Source: Heterohyrax brucei (Eukaryota > Chordata > Mammalia > Hyracoidea > Procaviidae). Taken from it: a DNA stretch of 64,000 nucleotides. Positions 30,789 to 43,663 of this stretch are shown piece after piece; within the stretch, counting starts at the first letter, position 1, and every line of letters begins with the position of its first letter. Location: the NCBI GenBank assembly GCA_028571685.1, contig CM053166.1, positions 58,056,111 to 58,120,110 on the forward strand, in the 5' to 3' direction. The notes under the pieces were generated by a model that was not told the DNA's origin, did not search any database, and saw only the letters and a list, made by a program, of their open reading frames with translations. A program made the translations under genes and the position numbers.

Positions 30789-31764
30789 ATGGCTCTGGAA
30801 TACTCCCAAAATAAAGAATCAAGAAACTTCCCAGATGAAGAAGCCTTCCTGAAATTATCAGAGGTAGAGTACAAAAGAATTATGCATAGAGTCCTTCTAG
30901 AGATTAAACAAGGTGCAGCAGAACAAACTGAAAAATTAAGCAAGCTATATGAAGTGCTAGAACATCAATGATCTGAAATTCAGCAGATTCACAATAAAAT
31001 TACAGAGTTAGACAATTCAGTGCCAAGCCGAAAGAGCAGGATTGAGGAAATGGAATGCAGCATTAGTGAGACTGAAGATAAAGCAACTGGCACCAGCATT
31101 TATGAGGAGAAATCAGATAAACGAATCAAGAAAAATGAATAAGCAGTAAAAAGCATGTGGGACTCTATCAAGAGGAATAATTTACAATTAATTAGAATTC
31201 CTGAATGGGGGGGACAGCAGAAAATAGAGAGAGAATTGTTGAAGAGTTTCTGACCGAAAACTTCTCTGACATCATGAAAGAAGAGAACATAGTTATTCAA
31301 GATGTTTATTGAACTCCTCAAATGGTAGACCCCAAAAGAAAGACACCAAGACCTATTATAATCAAGCTTAATAAAATGACTCATGGCCATTTGGCTGGCA
31401 TGGCCATTAGTCATTCCAATTCAACAGCGCTTGGCCTTTGGCTAGCTAATAAAATGAAACATAAGGAGGAGCTCTTAAAGGCAGCTAGGCTTAAATAAAA
31501 ACTAACATACAAAGGGAAGCCTTGTAGGCTGTCCTCTGACTTCTTGGCAGAAACCACATTGGCAAGAAGGCAGTGGGATGACACATACACAGCCCTGAAG
31601 GAGAAAAATTTCCAACCAAGAATTATATATCCTGTGAAACTGTTTCTCAAATATCATGATGAAATCAAGACATTATCAGATAAACAAAAACTTAGAGACT
31701 TTCCAAAAACTAAACCAAAATTACAAGAAATACTGAAAGAATCTCTTCAGTTAGAAAGTCAATA
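30789..31764 (+). pseudogene. L1 ORF1 pseudogene
   Basis: ORF1p is the RNA-binding trimeric chaperone of L1. The ATG at 30789 gives MALEYSQNKESRNFPDEEAF. A coiled-coil-prone part follows with stops (first at about 30969). An RRM/C-terminal part ends with 'ADFLAETTLARRQW'-like sequence, 'NFQPRIIYPVKLF' and 'LRDFPKTKPKLQEILK', finishing at 31764. Frames change several times. Length and order match mammalian ORF1p. Confidence 0.82.
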
Positions 31765-33382
31765 ACATCAGATGTATACTCAACGATGCCATGGTGGACA
31801 CAGCATCTAGAGTCCTACTCAGGGAAATCACAAAGCTCAATGAAAGCTAAAATATTAAAATTAGGGAAACAGATTTTAACATATAAATTATGATACCATT
31901 ACACTGTAAAGAGGGATATGTTACAGTATAGCCCTTTCAGATGGGGAGGAAGTTAAGGAGATACCCAGAAGTTAAAGATTGGTTGAAACTTAGAACATTT
32001 AGGAGGAAAAAAGGGGTACCTGAAAAGGAAACTAACAGTACTACATATCAAAACCAGAAACATAATACAGGAATCTCAACAGACACAAAACCAACACTGA
32101 AAAGGTCGAAACGAAAACCTATAAAGAAAAATGACCCAGAACAGAAGATTAAGTGGAACAAAGAAAACATCAACAACATAAAAATAAAGGCACTAAAATG
32201 ACAGCACTAAATACACATCTATCAATAATTACATTGAATGTAAATGGACTGAATGCTCCAATAAAGAGATAGAGAATAACCAGTTGGATCAAAAAACATG
32301 ATCTGTCTCTATGTTGCTTACGCGAAACACATCTCGCACTCAAAGACATGAACAAACTGAAAATCAAAGGATAGAAAAATATCTACCAAGCTAACAACGT
32401 GCAATAGCATGAGTGGCAATGCTAATCTCAGAAAAGATTGTATTTTAAAGTAAAATCCACCATCACAGATAAAGATGGTCACTATTGCTGAAAGGTTCAA
32501 TACATAAGGAGGATATAACAACATTAAATATTTATGCACCCAATACCAAAGGATCTAAATACACTGAACAAATGTTGACAACATTGAAAAATGAAATAGA
32601 TCACTCCACCATAACAGTAGGAGACTTTAACACTCCACTTTTAGTAATGGACAGATCATCCAGAAAAAAGCTCAGCAAAGATACAGAAGATCTTATTGTG
32701 ACAACCAGCCAATTAAACCTCATTGAAATATACAGAACTTTTTATCTAACAACAGATAAGTACACCTTCTTTTCCAATGCACATGGAACATTCTCCAAAA
32801 TAGAACATATATTAGGCTATAAAGCAAGTCTCAACAAAATCCAAATCACTGAATTATTGCAAAACATATTCTCAGACCATAAAGCCATAAAGGTTGAAAT
32901 CAATAGCAGAAAAAAACATGGGCAGAAATTCAAACACATGGAAACTGAACAACACCTTGCTCAAAAATTCTTGGGTTGCAGAAGAAATTGAAGATGCATT
33001 AAAGAAATTCATAGAAGCAAACAAGAATGAAAACACAACCTACCAGAATCTGTGGGACACAGCAAAAGCAATGGTCAAAGGTAAATTATCTCTATAAATG
33101 CACACATCCAGAATGAAGAAAGGGATCAAACAAAGAATTAACCTTACAACTTGAACAAGTAGAAAGAGAACAACAAAAGAACTCTTTGGGCACCAAAAGA
33201 AAACAGATAATAAAGATTAGAGCAGAGCTGAAAGACTTAGAGAATAGAAAAACAATTGAATCAATAAAACCAGAAGCTGGTTTTTTGAAAAGATCAATAA
33301 AATTGATAAACCATTGGCAAAACTTACAAAAGAAAAACAGGAGATGAAACAAATAACCTGAATAAGAAACGAGAGGGGAGCA

Positions 33383-35306
33383 AAAACTGAAACACTCATA
33401 TCTCATATCTTACTCAAAAATTAGCTCTAAATTAGTCAAATATCTAAACATCAAACCTAAAACTATGAAGATCATGCAAGAAAAAGTAGGACCAACAATG
33501 GAAGCTGTAATACATGGCTTAGACAGCCTTCAAACTCTGACAAACAAAGCATAAACAACAGAAGAGAAAATAGATAAATGGGAACCACTAGGAATCAAAC
33601 ACTTTTGCTCATCCAAAGACTTTATCAAAAGAGTTAAAAGATCAGCTACTGAATGGGAAAAAATATTTGCCAACTACATGTTAGACCAACGTCTGGTATC
33701 CATAATCTACATAGTACTGCAAAATGTCAACAAGAAAAAGGTAAACAACTCAATTAAACAATGGGCAAAGGACATGGACAGACACTTCACTGAAGAGGAC
33801 ATCCAGGCAGCCAAAAGACACATGAGGAAATGCTCACAGTCATTAGCTATCAGAGAAATCCAAATCAAAACTACAACAAGATACAATCTCATACCAACAA
33901 GGTTGGCTATAATCCAAAAAAATGCAAAACAACAAATGCTGGAGAGGCTATGGAGAGATGGGAACTCTCCTGCACTGCTGGTGGGATTGCAAAATGGTAG
34001 AACCTCTTTGGAAAGCCATATGATGTTTCCGTAAAAAGCTGGAAGTAGATATAGCACTTGATCTAGTAATCCCACTGCTCAGAATATATCCTACAGATAC
34101 ACAGATACATACACATGAATGTTTACTGCAGCACAGTCCACAGTAGCAAAAAGATGGAATCAACAGATGAATGGATAAACAAACTATAGTACATATACTC
34201 TGTGGAGCACTATGCAATGATAAAGAACTATGATTTTAGGAAGCATCTCATAACTGGGTTTCAATTAGAAGACACGCTGAGTGAAATCTGTTGGCAGCAA
34301 AAGGACAAGGGCTGTGTGAGGTCCCTGCTATAAGGACTCACAAATAGACTTATGCACAGAAGAAAAGACTCTTTGATGGCTACAAGAGTGGGGAGTGAGG
34401 GAGAAGGTTGATCATAGATTAGATAGTTGATAGAAATTTGGTTAGGTGAAAGCAGTGACAGCAGAAAGTAGATCAACTTAACTGGACTTCATCATAAACT
34501 GAAAGCTCTTCTAATCTCAATTCAAGACTGCAAGGATAGAGTAGCAGGGGTGGGGGTCTGGAGACCACGTTCTTGGAGGACACTGAAGCCAATTGGCATA
34601 ACTAGCCTATTGCTAAGAGAGTCTTCTGCACCCCATATTGGGGAGTGGTAACTGGGGTCTTAACAGCTAGCAAGCTGCCATCTGAGGCACACCAAATGGT
34701 CTCAACTCAACTGGAATAGATGATAACTGAGAATAACAAAGACACAAGATAAAAAAAAGCTCAGGAGACAGAAGGACCCACGTGAATGGGAGATTAGATT
34801 ATCATGAGACCAGAAGAACCAGATGGTGTCTGGCCACCACCGAAGACAACCGTCATGGGCACACAATATTGAGTTCCTGTAGCAACATGAGAAAAAGAGG
34901 AGTGCAGCTCAAGAACTCTGATGGTCTAATGGCCTGGAGGATTCCCTGGGAATGTGGCCCCTAGACCTGCTGCCACCTCTGACCAGAAAACACTACTGAG
35001 GTTAACTCTTTGGACAAAAACGGACTGGACCCAGGGACACAGTGTGACCATATGGTGTGTGTGTACTTTATGATTCTATGCATTTATAGGAGGTTGTCCT
35101 CCTGGTCTCTTTCTAGATGGGAGAGAAGAGGGTGGAGAGGAGGGGACAGGAACTTGTTAAGAGGATACTACAAGTATAGAATCAAAAGGAGGGGTGTGCT
35201 TTCACCGGGCAAGGAGAGCAGAAGGAGCTGCAGATAGGTGGGCACACAAAACTGGTTTGCATTGTATACTTTCACTCAATCACAATAAAAAAAGAAAAAG
35301 AAAGAA
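33383..35306 (+). mobile_element. 5'-truncated L1 inside L1 ORF2
   Basis: A second L1 begins within the ORF2 C-terminal region ('catatctcatatcttactc' onward, matching about 37480 in the host L1). It carries ORF2 C-terminal remnants (33678-34034), a 3'UTR and an A-rich tail near 35283-35306. The flanks 'aagaaacgagagggga' and 'aagaaatgaaacagga' are diverged copies of host ORF2 sequence, consistent with a target duplication; host ORF2 resumes at once. Confidence 0.85.
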
Positions 35307-35519
35307 ATGAAACAGGAAATGTCACAACAGACCCAAATGAAATTAAAAGTATCATAACAGAATACTACAAAAAATTGTACTCTAACAGATTTGAAAACCT
35401 AGAGGAAGTGGACAAATGTCTAGATTCATGTCACCTACCAAAATTACCACAAGGAGAAGTAGAACAACTTAATGAACGCATCACAAAAGAAGAGATTGAA
35501 AAAGTAATTAAAACACTAC

Positions 35520-36041
35520 TGTTTTAGTCAGCTAGGGCTGCTCTAACAGAAATAATACAGAGTGGATGGCTTTAACAAAGGAAGGTTTATTCTTACACAG
35601 CCCGGTAGGTTGCAAGTCCATATTCAGAGTGTCCGCTCCAGGGGAAGGCTTTCCCCTTGTCAGCTCTGGAGGAAAGTCTGGTATTGCATCAGTTTTGTCC
35701 AGGGAGCATCTTAGTGCAGGAACCTCAGGTCTGAAGGGCGTGCTCTTCTCCTGGTGCTGCTTTCTTGATGGTAACAAGGTTCCCAATTCTCCTTGCTTCT
35801 CTTTCCTTTTATCTCTTGCAGGCTGAAAGGATTAAGGGTGGGGCAAGCCATACTCCAGGGAAACTCCCTTTACAGCAGAGCAGGGAAGTAATCCTATGAA
35901 GGAATTCACAGCCCCACCCTAATCCTTTAACATACAGTTTAGGGAAACCACAAAATGGAGGACAGTCACAAGATACTGGGAATCATGCCCCAGCCACACG
36001 GCTACACATATTTTTGGGGGGACACAATTCAACCCATGACA
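35520..36041 (-). mobile_element. MaLR-type solo LTR in L1 ORF2
   Basis: A 522-bp reverse LTR (TGTTTTAG...CCATGACA) with a perfect ACTAC duplication (35515-35519 and 36042-36046). The L1 coding sequence reads across the insertion point once the LTR is removed. Confidence 0.93.
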
Positions 36042-39000
36042 ACTACCAACCAAAAAATGTCGTGGCCCAGACACTTTCACCAAAGAATTCTACCAAACTT
36101 TTTGAGACAAGTTAATTCTAGTACTACTGAAGCTATTTCACAACATAGAAAAGGACAGAATATTCCTACATTGATTGTATGAAACTAGCATAACCCTAAT
36201 ACCAAAGCCAGGGAAAGGTCCCACAAAAAAGGAAAATTACAGATCAATATCACTCATGAACCTAGATGTAAAGTTCTTCAACAGAATCCTAGCCAACAGA
36301 ATTCAACAACACATTAAAAAAATGGTTCGTCATGATCAAGTTAGATTTATGCCACAGATGCAGGGCTGGTTCAACATCAGAAAAACAATTAATGTGATCA
36401 ACTACATAAAAAACACAAAGAATAAGAATCACTTGATTTTGTCAAGTGATACAGAAAAGGCATTTGACAAAGTCCAACACTGATTCATGTTAAAAACTCT
36501 CAGCAAAATAGGAATAGAAGGGAAATTCCTGAATGCAGTAAGGGACATCTATGCAAAGCCAACCACTTACATCATCCTGAATGGAGAGAGACTGGAAAAA
36601 TTCCCCCTGAGAAAGGGAACTAGACAAGGATACCCACTGTTACCACTTGTATTCAACATTGTGCTACAGGTTCTGACCACAGCAATCAGACAACACAAAG
36701 AAATAAAGGGCTTCTGCATCAGTAAAGAAGTAAAAATATGCCTATTTACAGATGATATGATTGTATACACAGAGAAACCTAAAGAATCCATAAATAAACT
36801 ACTAGAGCTAATAGAAGAGTTCAGCAAAGTATTAGGATATATGAAAAACATAAATAAATCAGTAGGATTCCTTTATATCAACAAAGAGATTATCAAAGAG
36901 GAACTCAATAACATTTACTGTAGCCCCCAAGAAGATAAAATACCTAGGCATAAACCTAACCAGAGAAGTAAGAGACCTATACAAAGAAAATTAAAAGACC
37001 CTACTGCAAGAAACCAAAAGAGACTTACATAAGTGGAGAAATCTACCTTGCTCATGGATAGCAAGACTTAACATTGTCAAATGTTTGTTTTACCCAAAGC
37101 AATCTACATATATGATGCAACCCCAATACAAATTCCAGGGTCATTTTTTAATGATATGGAGAAACAAGTCACCAACTTTGTTTGGAAAGGGAAGAAAGCT
37201 TGAATAAGTAAGGCACTACTGAAGAAGTGGAACACAGTGGGAGGCCTGAGGCTACCCAACCTTAGAACCTAGTACACTGCCACAGTAGTCAAAACAGCCT
37301 GGTACTGGTACAAAAAGAGACATATAGACCAATGGAACAGAATAGAAACCCCAGAAATATCACCATCCTCTTATGAACAGCTGATATTCAACAAAGGCCC
37401 AAAGGTTGTAAACTTGGGTAAAAACAGTCTCTTTAACAAATGGTATTGGCAAAATTTGAAATCAATCTGCAAAAAAACCCCGTATCTCACACCTTACACA
37501 AAAACTAACTCAAAATGAGTCAAAGACCTAAATATCAAGCCTAAAATGATAAAGATTATGCAAGAAAAATGGGGCCAACAGTGGAAGTTCTAATACATGG
37601 CTTACACAGACCTCAAAATCTTACCAACAATGCACAAACAACAGAGGAGAAAATAAACGGGAACTACTGAAAATCAAATACTTACGCTCATCCAAAGACT
37701 TTATCAAGAGAGTTAAAAGACTACCTATAGAATAGAAAAAAATATTTGGCAACTATGTATCCGATTGATGTCTGATTTCCATAATCTACAAGGGACTGCA
37801 AAATATCAACAAGAAAAAGACAAATAACCCAGTTAAACAATGGGCAAAGGACATACACATTTCACTGAAGATGACATCCAAGCAGCCAAAAGTTACATGA
37901 GAAAATGCCACAATCATTAGCTATAAGAGAAATCCAAATCCAAATTACAATGAGATACCATCTCACCCCAGTGAGGTTGGCAATAATCCAAAATACACAA
38001 AACAACAAATGCTGGAGAGGCTGTGGAGAGATTGGAACTCTCCTACACTGCTGGTGGGAATCCAAAATGGTACAACTTCTTTGGAAAGCAATTTGGCGCT
38101 TTTTAAAAAATCTAGAAATAGAAATACTGTATGATCCAGCAATGCCACTGCTCGGAATATACCCTACAGAAATATAGGCAGTTGCATGAACAGATACATG
38201 CACATGAATGTTTATTGTAGCACAGTCCACATAGCAAAAATATAGAATCAACCTAAGTGCCCATCAACAGATGAATGGATAAACAAACTATGATACATAT
38301 ATTCAACAGAACACTGTGCAATGAGAAAGAATAGTGATGATTTTAGGAAGCATCTCATAACCTGGTTTCAACTAGAATACAGTATGCTGAGTGAAGTCAG
38401 TCAGCTGCAAAAGGCCAAGTATTGTATGAGACTTCTGCTATAAGGACTTAAAAATGGACTTATGTACAAAAGAAAAGACTAATGGCTGCAAAGGTGGGGA
38501 GGGAGGGAGAGAGATGTTCATAGATTACATAGTTGGTAGGGGTTTGATTAGGTGAAGGGAATGACAGCACACAGACCAGCATAAGTGGACTAAACCATAA
38601 ACTGAAAGGTTTTCTAAACTCAACCCAATATTTCAAAGGATAGAGTAGCAGGGATGGGGGTCTGGGGACCATGTTTTCAGAAAACATCAAGGTCAATTAG
38701 CATGATTTGTCTTTTACTAAAAGAGTCTTCTGCACCCCATATTGGTGAGTGGTGTCTGGAATCTTAAAAGCTAGCAAGCTGCCATCTGAGGAACACCAAA
38801 TGGTCCCAACCCATTTGGAACAGATGACAACTGAGAACATCAAAGACATGAGGCAAAATGAGCGAGCCCAGGAAACAGAAGGACCCATATGAATGCGAGA
38901 CTGCACCAGCGTGAGACCAGAAGAACCAGATTATGCCCAATTACCGCCAAAGACAGCCATGATGGGAAACACAATGTGGAGTCTCTGAGGTAGCATGAGA

Positions 39001-39420
39001 AAAAGAAGTGTGCAGTTCATGAACTCTACTAAAAGATCAGAATTGATGGTCTGGCAGCCTAGAGGGTCCCCTGAGAACATGGTCCCTAGACTTGCTGCTG
39101 GCCCTAACCTGAAACCAGTACTGAGGTCAACTCTTCAGACAAGAATGGACAGGGACACAGAGTGAGCATGTGGTGTATGTACTTCATGGTTTTATACATT
39201 TGTAGGAGGCTGTCTTACTGGTTTCTTTCTAGATGGGATAGGAGAGGTTAGGGAGGAGGGGACAAGAGTTTGTTAAGAGGATACTAGAAGTAAAGAGTGA
39301 AAAGGAGGAATGTGCTGTCACAGAGTAAGGACAGCAGATGGAGTTGCAGACAGGCAGGCATGCAAAATTGATCTGGATTGTATACTTTCAATTAATCATA
39401 ATAAAAAATAAAACAAAAAA

Positions 39421-39689
39421 CCTGGAAGTCTGTGTGTGGTTCCCCCAGTGGAGCTTACCAGGGATACAGCACTCCTATTCTGCTGGAGAACTCAAAAATT
39501 CTAGAGATTTTTGAGTTCTCTAACAGATCTGCTGGTCATATGGCCCAAGTGGCAGATTTGTTTGTACTGAGTGCTGAAGCCTTCACCACTTCAGAGCCAT
39601 TATCTTGCCCTGGGTCTCCTCTTGTCACTTCCCTCAGAACTGGAAGCCTCAGAGTTTCTTGGTAAGCAGGTGAGAGAACCTATTCGAAT
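39421..39689. other. No recognised feature
   Basis: Contains a small palindromic stretch, 'actcaaaaattctagag' and 'atttttgagttctc' (about 39489-39522), able to form a hairpin. Otherwise unremarkable. Confidence 0.4.
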
Positions 39690-39907
39690 TATCATGGAAA
39701 GACCAGTTACTAGAAAAGATCATCATTTTTGATAAAGTAGAGGGCCAAAGGAAACCTACCAGTGAGATGGATTGACATAATACCTGCAACAATGGGCTGA
39801 AACATAACAATGATCATGAATATGGCCCAGGACTGGGAAACATTTTGTTCTGATACACACAAGGTCGCCGTGAGTTGGAGCTGGCTCAATAGCAACTAAT
39901 AACAACT
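39690..39907 (+). mobile_element. RTE (BovB-like) 3' end fragment
   Basis: Matches the 3' ends of the RTEs at 53210-53327 and 56660-56784: 'gatggattgacataatacct', 'gcaacaatgggctgaaacat', 'ggcccaggactgggaaac', 'ggtcgccgtgagttggagct' and 'aacaac' repeats. Confidence 0.82.
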
Positions 39908-40247
39908 CCCTCCATTAGAATGGGGTGTATGCTGCCTCTGAAAACTTGTGACAACCTATCTTTCACTTCAGAAAAGACATTCCACTGAACTCCTACAAAC
40001 TTCCCCAAGGTGGCAGAGATTTCTCTAAAGTGAACAGTGACCTATATGTTGGGGAAGAGATCAGGGAGGCAAGGGCAGTGCACTGAGTTTCTACTTACAT
40101 TTGGTCTTTCTGGCTTTGGGTTTATAATTCTGCCAAAAATAATAGGTTGGGCTGCAGCCTGCCCTGTGATTGGCCTATTTTAGAAACCTTGCAGGGATTG
40201 GTCAGTCTACAAAAGAGAGAGTGTGAGAAAAAAGAAAGAAAGAAAAA

Positions 40248-40385
40248 AAAGAAGTTACTGAGTTAATAGGTCTGACTCATAGTGACCCTGTAGGACAGAG
40301 TAGAACTTCCTCATAGGTTTTCCAAAGTGGAGCTGGTGGATTTGAACTGCCAACATTTTGGTTAGCAGCAGAGCTGTGCCCTACC
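40248..40385 (-). mobile_element. AfroSINE
   Basis: A reverse copy: 'gactcatagtgaccctgtag', 'gacagagtagaacttcct', 'gtggatttgaactgccaac' and 'tttggttagcagcagagc'. Confidence 0.85.
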
Positions 40386-41337
40386 AAATGGTCCTGGTGA
40401 GAGAAGCACACTTTGAAATTAACAAGGGATTCCCTCACATAAGGGCCAATCCCACAGTGGTTGAGGAGGACCTTGCTGTTATCAAGAACAGCCTGGAGTC
40501 AAGTGTGACCTTTGGACCTAGGGTCCCTGCACCAAGAATCTGCACACAGCAAAGAAGAGCTATGATACTAAAGATAGTAACAGACTGCACAAGAAGTCAC
40601 AGAAGAGAGGCAAAGGAATGGTAGCAGCAGTATGAGCAGTGGGTACCAGAGAACTGGCTGTGAAATGGCCAGTGGTGTCACCCAGTGCAGTAACTCACAA
40701 GCAGGATAGGGTTGGCACAGTAGCCGCTAAACCCCTTTCTGGTGGGCTGAGTGGCCCAGCCTGCCCTTGTCCCCCTCCCACAAGGCTAACACCATGCAGG
40801 GTGACCCTGCCCCTCCTGGTCCCACCCCTATGGTTCCCTACCATTTCTCCCCTCTCCCATTGGCACGGACAGAGACCCTCCTCTCTGCCTAATGGCAACT
40901 GCATAGCCCAGCTAGCTGTACCCTGACTGGCAGATGCAGGGACTGGGGGCGGGTGAGTGGGTGCACTTGGTAATAGGGGTGGCAAGTTACCACACTGAGT
41001 GACATACGGAGGGATGAGTTACCGCACTGGGTGACGAATCACTGCACTGGCTGACAGGAAACACCAACTGTAGCAACGCCACTGCCTTGGTGGCCCCACC
41101 TCCCAGTAGTTTCAGCTTGCTTCTGCCTAGGACTCTGGGGTCATTTCGGTAGTAACACCTTCTGACAGTATTGAGGGTGTGGTCTGCATCCTTTGTATCC
41201 CCTTAGTGATGCCACTGGAGGTGGCTGAGTGTGCTTACTGACCTACAGAGAGAGAACTGAGCATCTTCTTACAAGAAACTTGGAGGATGTGGGTGTCGCA
41301 GGGCATTTGTCTGTGGAACTACTGAGTTGTAACACAG
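40386..41337. other. No recognised feature
   Basis: Moderately GC-rich with 'gagtgacatacggagggatg'-type phrases repeated near 40995-41065 (gag-t-tacc-gcactg units), suggesting an old tandem repeat. The overlapping ORFs at 40639-40985 lack motifs. Confidence 0.4.
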
Positions 41338-42240
41338 CCAAGGTGGAGGGCACAGCCAAAAAGAAGCTGACAGCTGTGTTAGTTGGAAGCTATCCTAATT
41401 GAAGAACTGTATCCTGTTTCCTGAGTTGTATTCTGTTCCAAGTTGATGCTGATCCTGAGTTACAGTGTTACTTCCTTAAAAAACCACATAATAATGACTA
41501 TGGTCTGTGTCATGGATTGAATTGTGCTCCCCCAAAATGTGTGTAGCAGTTTGACTGGGCCTTGAATCCCAGTATTTTGTGGTTGCCTTTCATTTTGTGA
41601 TTTTCCTATGCTGTAAATCAGCATGTCTGTCTGTGGTTAATACACTGGATTATGTTAAAGAGGATTAGGGTGGGACTGTAACACCCTCTGTAAGGTTACC
41701 TCCCTGCTCCAGTGTAAAGGGAGTTTCCCTGAAGTGTGTCTTGCACAATCTCTTATCCTACAAGAGATAAAAGGAAAGCAAGCAGAGAGTTGGGGAATCT
41801 CATACCACCAAGAAAGCAGCACCAAGAGCAGAGTACATCCTTTGGCACCAGAGGTTCCTGTGCCAAGATGCTCCCTGACTAAAGAGAGACTGATGCAACA
41901 GAAGGACTTTCCTCCAGAGCTAACAAAGAGGAAAAGCCTCCCCCTGGAGCGGACACCCTGAATTCAGACTTGTAGCCAACTGGACTGTGTAAGAATAAAC
42001 TATTTGTTAAAGCTACCCACTTTGCGGTATTTCTGTTAGAACAATACCAGATGACTTAGACAGTCTGTGAGTTCTGCGAGGCCACTGCAAAGAACTCTGA
42101 ATTCAGCAGAGGAGCAGAGAGTGCTGTGGGGAGGACGGCTGGTGTCAGAAATGGTAAAAAAAGTTGGGGAGTGGAGGTATGCCTCACCTCTACCTCACAG
42201 GAATCAGCTTTGGGCTGATCCTGTTTCTCATCCTTCCTCC
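41338..42240 (+). mobile_element. Interspersed LTR-like repeat, copy 2, split
   Basis: The same repeat as 1012-1270. The pieces 41338-41507 ('atcctgagttacagtgttac') and 42063-42240 ('gtctgtgagttctgcgagg', 'ggtgtcagaaatgg') are separated by a MaLR LTR. Confidence 0.6.
41508..42062 (+). mobile_element. MaLR-type solo LTR
   Basis: A 555-bp forward LTR (TGTCATGGATTG to GACTTAGACA) with a perfect GTCTG duplication (41503-41507 and 42063-42067). Confidence 0.92.
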
Positions 42241-42348
42241 TGAAATCAGAGGAGGTCTCATGCTACTATATTACAGTGGGTGGAATGGCATTCTAGATAG
42301 AGTATGGGCAGCAGCACCACCGTGATACAAATATGCAAATAACAAATA

Positions 42349-42909
42349 CGAGGTCAGGCAATTAAGTCTGCAAACTTAATTGTTCTAAGTGCTACATACC
42401 TTATTGCTGAATATCCCTAAGGTCACCATCGAAGTACTCCCCTTGGGAAGCTATGCCTTGTTACCATCACCTAGTGCACCCACCAAAGCAATTTTGGAAC
42501 TCTTTCTGGAATGGCCATTGCACACGTTTACAAGGTGACAAGTTCGTAAACTTAATTGTATAATTGTCTGTGAGCGAGTTTTAGCTGGTAAACAAATAAC
42601 TGTATTGGAACACCCTCCTCACTCACCTGATCTGGCCCCCAATGACTTTTTTCTTTACCCAAAGATAAAGGAAATATTGAAAGGAAGACATTTTGATGAC
42701 ATTTAGGACATCAAGAGTGATACAATGACAGCTCTGATAGCCAGTCATTCCAGAAAGAGTTCCAAAATTGCTTTGAAGAGTGCAGTAAGTGATGGCGTTG
42801 GCATAGCTTCCCAAGGGGAGTACTTCAAAGATGACCATAGTGATATTCAGCAATGAGGTACGTAGCACTTTTCCTAGCCTGAGTTTGTGAACTTAATTGT
42901 CAGACCTTG
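42349..42909 (+). mobile_element. Foldback mariner derivative, copy 2
   Basis: A 561-bp element flanked by TA on both sides (42347-42348 and 42910-42911). Ends CGAGGTCAGGCAATTAAG and (reverse) CAAGGTCTGACAATTAAG. The short antisense arm (about 42349-42525) and the long sense arm (about 42570-42909) are inverted copies. The internal junction carries the end-like sequence 'aagttcgtaaacttaattg' near 42540-42558. The long arm still encodes a transposase C-terminal piece, 'LEHPPHSPDLAPNDFFLYPK', which includes the usual third catalytic Asp, followed by stops. Confidence 0.9.
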
Positions 42910-43663
42910 TAGCTAACTGAGTTGATATATGAAGAGAAAAAAAAGAAGACCACAGGAAAGAGGTTGGAGAGATGGAAGGGAAGAAAGGGAAAGGGGAACA
43001 AGGAGGTGGCCTACAGGAGGTAATGAGCTTTAGTATGTGCAATTTTTTTTTTTTTGGTACAACCCAATGATGTTTATGCAAATTAAAAATATATGCATAC
43101 AAAGAAGTATGTGCATACAGGTGGGTGCCATCTATATAAATTTTGAGATCAGAAAAATGAATTTATGCTGTTAGAAGTCTGGATACAAATTACCCTGGGG
43201 AAGCAGTGGCTAGAAGGGGCACAAGGAAGCTTCTGGAGTGCTGGCTACACAGGTGTGTCAGCTTTGTGAAAATTTACCAAGCTGCGCAGTTAAGATATGC
43301 ACACGTCTTTCCTCATATGTATGTCAAATGTTATAATAAAACACATTCATGCAACACAATACTCATTTTATGCAAGTATATAGAAAGGACAAGACACACA
43401 TTAAAACAATGGCCTCTGGGGAGAAGGAAGTGTGGTGGGAATGGAGATAAAATGAAATACACACACATATACAAGCCTTGTATGGATCAATGTTACTAAT
43501 ACACCACAAACAGAGAAATGTTATTCATTTAACTCTCCTCACCTGAGGTTTAAAACAAAAGGAAAATACAGAAAAGCTCTAATTATGGTCCCACCATTCA
43601 AAAGGACCCACTGTAGAATTTTATGCCTTTGCTCACGAATCTGTCACTACTTATCCAGTCTTC
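42910..43663. other. No recognised feature
   Basis: A purine-rich patch (42935-43015) and a T-run (43041-43051). No repeat family or gene was recognised. Confidence 0.4.

Larger units (their letters stand above)
32200..38480 (+). pseudogene. L1 ORF2 pseudogene (EN-RT), interrupted
   Basis: ORF2p nicks target DNA with its endonuclease and copies L1 RNA with its RT. The start near 32200 gives 'MTALNTHLSIITLNVNGLN', the endonuclease N-terminus. A longer endonuclease frame lies at 32485-32991 ('TVGDFNTPL'). The RT part resumes after the inserts: 36175-36483 ('[20 protein letters not shown]') and 36487-37032, with the catalytic motif FTDD at 36745-36756 where the usual motif is FADD. C-terminal cysteine-region remnants lie at about 37862-38251. 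Several stops are present. Confidence 0.85.
29289..39412 (+). mobile_element. Near full-length L1 with nested insertions
   Basis: It starts GGGAGGCAAGACCAAGATGG, the typical L1 5' end, and finishes with an A-rich tail near 39400-39420. Flanks 'aaaatcctggcaatt' and 'aaaacctggaagtct' may be a diverged target duplication. Order: 5'UTR with five monomers (29511-30717), ORF1, spacer, ORF2, 3'UTR. A second L1 (33383-35306) and a MaLR LTR (35520-36041) interrupt ORF2. Without these inserts the element is about 7.7 kb. Many stops show that it is inactive. Confidence 0.88.

Noticed and set aside
39489-39522. A hairpin that could be a terminator or small RNA
   Set aside because: A short imperfect palindrome in unremarkable DNA with no supporting context in a eukaryotic genome.
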